Shown here: positions 59,801 to 64,000 of the stretch, one piece after another
How the letters are laid out: every line of letters starts with the position of its first letter
How positions within the stretch are numbered: the first letter of the stretch is position 1
Source: JBGPLJ01 sp035644395
GTDB lineage: Bacteria > Pseudomonadota > Gammaproteobacteria > Steroidobacterales > Steroidobacteraceae
Assembly (NCBI GenBank): GCA_035644395.1
Contig: DASQOR010000031.1
Location: forward strand, 43,113-107,112
Length of the DNA: 64,000 bases
Reading direction: 5' to 3'
Program-made: the position numbers and the translations under genes
Notes under the pieces: generated by a model
What the model was told of the DNA's origin: nothing
The model's database searches: none
Seen by the model: only the letters and a program-made list of their open reading frames with translations

Positions 59801-60368
59801 TTCGACGCGCGAGGCACGCGCTGGGCTCACGCTCGAGTCGCGCGTGCTTTCGCTCGATGACAAACTGCTGTTGGAGCGCAAGGACGCTGTCAACGCAACC
59901 GCTGATGCCGTGACGAACCTGGGCGCTCTAGACCTTGCGCCGCTCCTCGCGCAAGAAGGCCTCGTGCTCGTGACACTTCGGCTCACCGACTCCGCCGGAG
60001 CGCTGGTCTCCGGGAATTTCTACTGGCAGGGGCGCGACGAGGCGAGCTATCGCAAGCTCAACGACCTTGCGCAGCAACCCGTCGGTCTCAGTGCCCGATC
60101 CGTTCGAGTCAGCGATGAGATGGTCGTCACGGCCCAGCTCGAGAACCGCGGGTCCCAGGCTGCGCTCGCCGCGAAGCTGACACTGGTCGATGACACGGGG
60201 GCGAGGATCCTGCCGGCGCTCTACAGCGACAACTACGTCTCGCTGTTGCCGGGAGAATCCAGGAGCGTCGAGATTCGCTATCCGGCCCATCTCGGGAGCG
60301 CGGCCAGCCTCAACCTCCGCGGATGGAACGTGAGGCCGGGCACGACGCTCGTGCGGGCGCTGCGCTGA
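56895..60368 (+). CDS. Large GH2 exo-acting glycosidase (beta-mannosidase or exo-glucosaminidase type) with N-terminal LamG-like domain
   Basis: A 1157-residue secreted enzyme. A signal peptide (LYFMAFLAVIAAIPLTTGA) precedes a LamG-like jellyroll at about 30-190 (WSLRAWVRPTVPP, RAVSASYDGKTARLFVDGKEV). The GH2 sandwich follows, then the TIM barrel with acid/base E768 in WFGRNEG and nucleophile E826 in FSVEVGTPS. RIAARGGSWGMDDSRKRIS and NIIRNWMGTNTEDVFYDLADEYGLMILNDFW match the exo-beta-glucosaminidase and mannosylglycoprotein endo-beta-mannosidase branch. Start 56895 has GGGGG upstream and gives a proper signal. The exact sugar is unresolved. Confidence 0.85.
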   Translation: MPMTLANRLYFMAFLAVIAAIPLTTGATLPPGPAANFGPYNATFLDGGIGITRPLAAAAPVLKADAPWSLRAWVRPTVPPMGTIVLGGIGDAGADACRCLILDSGKLAISLGDGKRLGSPATLEAGAWRAVSASYDGKTARLFVDGKEVAAQKLASVPVPPTMLVAPDSLTRIGARHFGGSLALFELRDTPMSASDARDFATARPDFDLIVFHQVGVGWPWQLKAWRGLQEPQDPWTLPKGKAPFSKPVAQPANATPGLKATDVNTWTVGAWRLIEAPKVSGDGANLSQPGFNDANWYVATVPGTVLTTLIDRGVYPDYDYGLNNLAIPESLARQDYWYRSTFDGPAALAGRDLTLTFKGINYAAEVWLNGTKLGSIRGAFIRGRYDVSAILKTGARNVLAVRVSPPPHPGIPHEESIAAGPGENGGNVALDGPTFADTEGWDWIPGIRDRNTGLWQGVELAASGRLQLLDPQVITQLPLPKLDRADISIRLSVDNRGASAASAVVEAKFDTVAVRKSVSIPPGHSEIVLTPAEFPQLAVANPRLWWPNGYGEQNLYHLSLSISGSDGVVSDTRTLRFGVREYTYELSLFAQDGQLRRVEVDPTAGSARGERLVDVRHEAIKQSPRGWVESLTPEGETSPAVRPVDSVELTPYLVIRVNGVRIAARGGSWGMDDSRKRISRERLEPYFKLHKAANLNIIRNWMGTNTEDVFYDLADEYGLMILNDFWASTQDFQVEPQDPALFIANARDTILRYRNHPSIVVWFGRNEGVPQPVLNEGLAELAATLDGTRHYTGSSNNINLQGSGPYNYRPPEKYFTELAQGFSVEVGTPSLATLESIEATVPKEDRWPISDTLAYHDWHFGGNGDVASFMQTLGVQFGEATSLEDFERKAQMMNYVTYRALFEGFLAGLWTKNSGRLLWMTHPSWPSNHWQIYSSDYDTHASYYGVKKASEAVHAQMNLPDFRLAVINSTREARAGLTLESRVLSLDDKLLLERKDAVNATADAVTNLGALDLAPLLAQEGLVLVTLRLTDSAGALVSGNFYWQGRDEASYRKLNDLAQQPVGLSARSVRVSDEMVVTAQLENRGSQAALAAKLTLVDDTGARILPALYSDNYVSLLPGESRSVEIRYPAHLGSAASLNLRGWNVRPGTTLVRALR

Positions 60369-60385
60369 ACGGCGCGAGGCAGGGA

Positions 60386-61024
60386 CTATTGGTCCTCGAG
60401 TGCCGTCGGATTCGGTGTCGCCGCCCCGATTCGGGTGAGCGTATTGCGATCCGTGTGCGCAAACGGCTCTTTCTGGCCGTGCACGAGCAATGTCGTCGTC
60501 TGTTCGTAGGACCAGGTATCGGGGCCGTCGATCGTGACCCGGATGCGGTAGTCCGTCGTCGTAAACGCCTGCTCGAGGAAATCCGCCGAGCAGATGCCGA
60601 AGCTCGTCGAGCCGCGTTTCGCACTAAGCTCGAAACTCTTCGCATCGGGAGCCGCCTTGCCGACCGCCATCGCCACCTGCGCGCGCGGAATCGCGAGTGT
60701 CAGGATCACCGTGCCGCTCGCAGGCTCCCAGAGCCAGAAGCCGACCTGATCGTGAAACGCCTCGACCTCTCCCGGCTTGACGATGCGCGTGCTGTAGCGC
60801 AAGCCGTAGTAAAGCTGCGGGCCATTGGCCTGCGGGTCGATCGGCTGCAGCTCGTAGCGCTCGATAAACGCCTGGCGCTCGGGCCCTTCGGCCTTGGGGC
60901 TGACGTCGAGTCCCCGCTTGCCCTCGAAGATTCCCGCCATGGGCCCGAGGGGCCCAAGATTTTTCAGGGTGTCGTGATCGACGTCTTCGGGTTCGGTGAA
61001 GATGTCGTCGGGAATGCTCTTCAT
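60386..61024 (-). CDS. Nitrobindin-like heme-binding beta-barrel protein
   Basis: A 212-residue protein. GPLGPMAGIFEGKRGLDVSP at about 25-45, and ERYELQPIDPQANGPQLYYGLRYSTRIVKPGEVEAFHDQVGFWLWEP after it, match the heme-binding lipocalin-like barrel domain of nitrobindin/THAP4 relatives. Members bind ferric heme and may isomerise peroxynitrite. The distal and proximal histidines cannot be confirmed by eye; FHDQVG is one candidate. It converges with GH2 (17 bases apart), and 9 bases separate it from the RES gene upstream, so it may share the toxin-antitoxin promoter. Confidence 0.68.
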   Translation of the reverse strand: MKSIPDDIFTEPEDVDHDTLKNLGPLGPMAGIFEGKRGLDVSPKAEGPERQAFIERYELQPIDPQANGPQLYYGLRYSTRIVKPGEVEAFHDQVGFWLWEPASGTVILTLAIPRAQVAMAVGKAAPDAKSFELSAKRGSTSFGICSADFLEQAFTTTDYRIRVTIDGPDTWSYEQTTTLLVHGQKEPFAHTDRNTLTRIGAATPNPTALEDQ

Positions 61025-61033
61025 TTGAGTCCT

Positions 61034-61735
61034 TCAGGCCGGGTCGATCACCGGCACCGGCTCGCCGCGCCAGCGGAAGCGATAGGTCTTTCCCTTGCGG
61101 AGGTGCGTTACCAGTGCCGGCCGAAAACAGACGATACACGTGCCGCCCTCGTTCCGTACGCTCGGATACACGACACCGAGCGAGCCCGCATCGAGCAGCC
61201 GTTCGGCGAGTGCCTGCGACTCGACGTAGCTCGACGGGTGCAGGCACCCGTCGAACGCGGACGCCTCGCGCAGGTCGTGAAATTCGCCGTTGAAATCCGC
61301 CTGGTAGTCGTCGAACGTCACCTCGTCCTCGAACCGCCCGACTTCCGCGAGCTGCACGCTCTTGTGGAACGCGACCTCCGCTTGCGCCGTCTTGAGTTCA
61401 AAGCCGGCGTACCAGGCACCGCGATCCGGCCCATTGAAGCGGCTGCCGAGCGGATGCGCATGGGTGAACACGGCGTTCACGATGCGGTACTGCGGGACGC
61501 CGAATACGAGCTCGTGCACGCCGATGCCGGGCAGCCGGTCGTTCTCCGCGAGCAGCCGGTCGTTCGTCGCGTTGTCGAGATCAAAGAGGTCTCCGAGGTG
61601 CGCATCGTTGTCCGCAATGCGCGCAAGCGCGCTGCCTTCATCGCCGTACTTCGACGGGATCAGGCGATGCGTGTCGCGCCGGCGCAGGCGCGAAGTCGCC
61701 GGGACCGGCGCACTTGCGGCCCGACGCTCGGTCAA
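61034..61735 (-). CDS. RES-domain NAD-degrading toxin
   Basis: A 233-residue RES-family protein. The name residues can be placed: Arg in SRFNGPDRGAWYAGF, Glu in TAQAEVAFHKS, and Ser in HPSSYVESQALAERL. RES toxins deplete NAD+ in the cytoplasm by phosphorolysis or hydrolysis and thus stop growth. It overlaps the upstream antitoxin by 4 bases (61732-61735). The 35-residue arginine-rich N-terminal extension is longer than usual, and start choice is uncertain. Confidence 0.82.
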   Translation of the reverse strand: MTERRAASAPVPATSRLRRRDTHRLIPSKYGDEGSALARIADNDAHLGDLFDLDNATNDRLLAENDRLPGIGVHELVFGVPQYRIVNAVFTHAHPLGSRFNGPDRGAWYAGFELKTAQAEVAFHKSVQLAEVGRFEDEVTFDDYQADFNGEFHDLREASAFDGCLHPSSYVESQALAERLLDAGSLGVVYPSVRNEGGTCIVCFRPALVTHLRKGKTYRFRWRGEPVPVIDPA

Positions 61736-62181
61736 GCGCCGCCCCGCCGGGCGTCGAGGAGCCGCCGCACCGTCAGCATGGCCGGCGTTCCTCCCGCGAT
61801 CAGGTAGGCAATCGGCGTGAGCCCCGCAAAGATGCGGTTGGTATTCGGCAGCTGCACCCAGTCGTCCGCGAGTTTCTTGCCGTGCAGGATGTTGAGCGCC
61901 TTGAAGATGCCGACCAGATACGAAACGCGTAGCAGCTTGTCCGCGTCGAGCACGCGGTTGCCCGGGGCCTTCTTCATTTCGTAGAAAGGACCGTTCGTGA
62001 CGCCGCCAAGGAGCTGGCGCGCATCCTCATCGCGCACCTCCCAGCGCTCCATGATGTTGAAGAAGGCCTTGAGGGCCGAGGGACCGAGGCGCTCGCGCTC
62101 GGCCTTGGAGCTGAGGTCGACGAGCGGCGACGGCTCGTAGCGCGTAACGGGGTACTTGAAGAGCTGTGTCCGGGCGGCCAT
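61732..62181 (-). CDS. ParS/Xre-type antitoxin of the RES pair
   Basis: A 149-residue antitoxin with the Xre/MbcA/ParS layout: an N-terminal DNA-binding helical region (LGPSALKAFFNIMERWEVRDEDARQLLGG) and the C-terminal toxin-binding module (RVSYLVGIFKALNILHGKKLADDWVQLPNTNRIFAGLTPIAYLIAGG). AAGGAG lies 5 bases upstream of ATG 62181. Repeats upstream (62194-62222) are likely its operator. The gene order antitoxin-toxin with overlap is standard for this class. Confidence 0.85.
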   Translation of the reverse strand: MAARTQLFKYPVTRYEPSPLVDLSSKAERERLGPSALKAFFNIMERWEVRDEDARQLLGGVTNGPFYEMKKAPGNRVLDADKLLRVSYLVGIFKALNILHGKKLADDWVQLPNTNRIFAGLTPIAYLIAGGTPAMLTVRRLLDARRGGA

Positions 62182-62193
62182 GGCTTCTCCTTC

Positions 62194-62222
62194 TCAGGAG
62201 AATATATACTCCTGATCAGGAG
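62194..62222. promoter_or_regulatory. Triple half-site operator of the RES/ParS module
   Basis: Three half-sites occur: TCAGGAG (62194-62200), CTCCTGA (62209-62215) and TCAGGAG (62216-62222). The last two form the perfect palindrome CTCCTGATCAGGAG. The first and second flank AATATATA, whose complement gives a TATATT -10-like box for the antitoxin on the minus strand. Self-repression by the antitoxin-toxin complex is inferred. Confidence 0.6.
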
Positions 62223-62223
62223 A

Positions 62224-62549
62224 CTACAAGTTCGCGACCACCGCCAGGCCCACCTCGACATTGCCCCGGATCGCGTTCGAGTACGGGCAGACCTGGTGCG
62301 CACCCTCGATCAACCGGCCGGCGTCGGCCTGCGAGAGGCCCGCCACGGTCGCCGTCAGCTGTACTTTGAGGCCAAAACCGCCCTCGTCCCGCGTGCCGAT
62401 GCCGATTTCGGCCTTGATCTCGACGCCCTTGGGGCTCAGCAACTTCGGCACGGACAGGTTCACGTCGACGAGCCCATCCGCCGATCGCGTGTGTCCGTTG
62501 CGGCCGCCGACGGCGATGGCGTAGGTTGTATAGAGAACTTTGACACCAT
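62224..62549 (-). pseudogene. ohr: Decayed ohr (organic hydroperoxide resistance) gene
   Basis: The Ohr frame KVLYTTYAIAVGGRNG through AGLSQADAGRLIEGAHQVCPYSNAIRGN is clear, but about 40 residues are missing between SVPKLL and EIKAEIGIG. That gap removes the reactive cysteine and conserved glutamate; only the resolving cysteine in QVCPYSN remains. An ATG at 62549 has AAGGAGG just upstream, yet it is out of frame by one base with KVLYTT; one extra A in the AAA run (62539-62541) would restore MVSKVLYTT. Two lesions therefore argue for a dead gene, although a base error in the assembly could explain the frameshift alone. Confidence 0.75.
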
Positions 62550-63277
62550 TCGAGCCTCCTTTGGTCGATCTGAACGGCAAACTCCGCTTACACAGTGCAT
62601 TCAAGCACTCGATCGAGCATATCGGCAACGAAAGGTCGCCCGTCCTCGTCATCGACAATTTCCTTTCGGATCCAGAGGTCCTGATCGACTTCGCAGCGGC
62701 GCATGCACAGTTCGAATCCGTGTCCAATGCCTTCTATCCGGGCGTGCGCGCGCCCATTCCCCCTATTTACAGTTTTGCCGCACGCTCGTTCCTGAGCGAC
62801 CTCATCAGCGACACCTTCGGCCTCGGCGGCAACCGGGTGACGAAGGAGTTGTCACACTTCTCCCTGGTCACGACGCCGCCCGCGCGCTTGCACGTACTGC
62901 AACGCCTGCCGCATTTCGATCACACGGACGACAAGCAACTCGCCCTCCTGCACTACTTGTGCCCGGCGAAACATGGCGGGACCTCGTTCTATCGACACCG
63001 GGCGACCGGTTTTGAAACCATCCGTCCCCATCGGCTGGCCGATTATCGAAGGGTGCTCAACGCCGAGTTGACGGCGCTTGGCCTGCCGCCCCCGGAGTAC
63101 CTGCGCGGCGACAATGCCATGTTCGAACGCATCGCCTCGTTCGAGGCCGTCTTCAATCGCGTGCTGGTCTACCGCAGCATCACCCTGCACAGCGGCGACA
63201 TCCCGCCCGGTTTCGCCGGTGAGGCCGATCCGCGAACCGGGCGCCTCACCGCGAATACATTTTTCTTCTATCGATGA
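62540..63277 (+). CDS. DUF6445-type Fe(II)/2-oxoglutarate oxygenase-like protein
   Basis: A 245-residue protein from TTG 62540 (another TTG at 62561 is possible; no ATG fits). Iron-binding residues can be proposed: HxD in RLPHFDHTDDKQLALLHYL and the distal His in ITLHSGDIPPGF, with the 2-oxoglutarate arginine in TGRLTANTFFFY. GGTSFYRHRATGFETI is typical of the family. Genes of this type recur beside halogenases and TonB receptors in Caulobacter/Xanthomonas-like genomes; it converges with such a halogenase here (18 bases apart). Its 5' end overlaps the start region of the decayed ohr gene. Confidence 0.72.
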   Translation: MTPFEPPLVDLNGKLRLHSAFKHSIEHIGNERSPVLVIDNFLSDPEVLIDFAAAHAQFESVSNAFYPGVRAPIPPIYSFAARSFLSDLISDTFGLGGNRVTKELSHFSLVTTPPARLHVLQRLPHFDHTDDKQLALLHYLCPAKHGGTSFYRHRATGFETIRPHRLADYRRVLNAELTALGLPPPEYLRGDNAMFERIASFEAVFNRVLVYRSITLHSGDIPPGFAGEADPRTGRLTANTFFFYR

Positions 63278-63295
63278 GGCGCGTCAGGCCGGGCC

Positions 63296-64000
63296 TTAAC
63301 GCCCGGCACGGCAGTTCCTTGCGATGAACTCCGCGTGCGTCGGCATCGCATCGACCGTCTGGCGAATCACGGTCTTGAGGTGGAGCAGCCGGCGCCGCGT
63401 CTCCTCTTCCGGCATGACATTGGCGAGCGGATCGTAGCGCTTTGGCCAGATGTTCTGGCCGGTCAGCACGGACAGCCAGTTCGATTCAACGAAGAGTTCG
63501 GAGTCGTGAAAAGCTACGCGCCCGCTCGACTGGAAAAGGCGCATGCGGTACGCGAGCGACTCGGGGATCGACATGTGCTTGCAGTATTTCCAGAGCGGCT
63601 GGTCCTCGCGCTCGGTGGCAAAATAATGGAGCGTGATGAAGTCGCGGATGCGCTCGTATTCCAGGATCTGCAGGCGGTTGTACTCTGCTTCATCCATTGG
63701 ATCGAAGCTGCGATCGGGAAATATCGCCGCGAGCTGCGTGACGCCGCTCTGGATGAGGTGGATGCTGGTCGATTCGAGCGGCTCCATGAACCCGCTCGCA
63801 AGCCCGAGCGCAATGCAGTTCCTGTTCCAGAACTTGCGCCGCCGGCCCGTCGTGAACTTCAGCACGCGCGGCTCCGCCAGTGCCTTGCCATCGAGGTTCG
63901 CGAGCAGCGTCGCCGCCGCCTCATCGTCGCTGATGAAGCGGCTGCAAAACACGTAGCCGTTGCCGATCCGGTGCTGTAGCGGGATACGCCATTGCCAGCC
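63296..64000 (-). CDS. Second flavin-dependent halogenase-like protein, 5' end outside window
   Basis: The frame is open to the last base, so only the C-terminal 234 residues are seen. They start at GWQWRIPLQHRIGNGYVF, the WxWxIP class motif, and include EPLESTSIHLIQSG with the catalytic glutamate, then YFATEREDQPLWKYC. Long blocks match the halogenase at 47725, for example NCIALGLASGF and EPLESTSIHL, so they are paralogues. The flavin motif and catalytic lysine lie beyond the window. It converges with the DUF6445 gene. Confidence 0.85.
   Translation of the reverse strand, partial: GWQWRIPLQHRIGNGYVFCSRFISDDEAAATLLANLDGKALAEPRVLKFTTGRRRKFWNRNCIALGLASGFMEPLESTSIHLIQSGVTQLAAIFPDRSFDPMDEAEYNRLQILEYERIRDFITLHYFATEREDQPLWKYCKHMSIPESLAYRMRLFQSSGRVAFHDSELFVESNWLSVLTGQNIWPKRYDPLANVMPEEETRRRLLHLKTVIRQTVDAMPTHAEFIARNCRAGR

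Overview
The window is GC-rich, densely coded bacterial DNA. An outer-membrane lipid A modification pathway (Arn), LptF/LptG, a BamA-like barrel, a TonB-dependent receptor and RND efflux genes show a Gram-negative proteobacterium. HutD, paired halogenase/DUF6445/TonB-receptor genes and the overall gene style suggest a gammaproteobacterium of the Steroidobacterales/Xanthomonadales kind. That placement is inferred and not proven. No rRNA, tRNA, CRISPR array, insertion sequence or phage gene was seen.

Region 1 (1-10.9 kb, all + strand) is an envelope operon. It holds arnT (5' end outside the window), a small EamA/SMR-type flippase, arnB, arnC, arnA split into two overlapping genes, arnD, lptF, lptG and a POTRA/BamA-like outer-membrane protein. 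Most junctions overlap by 4-10 bases. The pathway makes 4-amino-4-deoxy-L-arabinose and puts it on lipid A; LptF/LptG then export LPS. Region 2 (10.9-21.7 kb) is mixed: an MFS transporter, a class V aminotransferase-like protein, an outer-membrane barrel, an SDR, two amidase-signature enzymes, an internally deleted paiB remnant, an ornithine-cyclodeaminase-like protein, HutD and a periplasmic methyltransferase-like protein.

Region 3 (21.7-38.7 kb) is the most striking part. It is a methylated-amine island. A dimethylamine-monooxygenase-like set (DmmA-family protein, flavin/2Fe-2S reductase, DUF3445 heme N-demethylase, GcvT-like protein) faces an ammonium/methylammonium channel with a small membrane partner. 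The complete N-methylglutamate pathway (mgdABCD-gmaS-mgsABC) follows, divergent from an XRE-cupin regulator and an SPFH protein. In principle dimethylamine becomes methylamine, then gamma-glutamylmethylamide, then N-methylglutamate, then glutamate. A perfect 15-base palindrome between the regulator and mgdA has two degenerate copies between the dmm and amt promoters, which suggests one regulon. REP-like hairpins sit at both ends of the island and once inside it.

Region 4 (38.7-60.4 kb) has an RND efflux pair followed by a sugar-uptake locus: AGE-family epimerase/isomerase, FucP-like MFS, ROK regulator, ROK fructokinase-type kinase, flavin-dependent halogenase, TonB-dependent receptor, GH3, sugar porter and a large GH2 enzyme. 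The set fits beta-mannoside or glucomannan oligosaccharide use, with mannose isomerised to fructose and phosphorylated. Region 5 (60.4-64 kb) holds a nitrobindin-like protein, a RES/ParS toxin-antitoxin pair with an operator-like repeat, a decayed ohr gene, a DUF6445 oxygenase-like gene and a second halogenase cut by the window edge.
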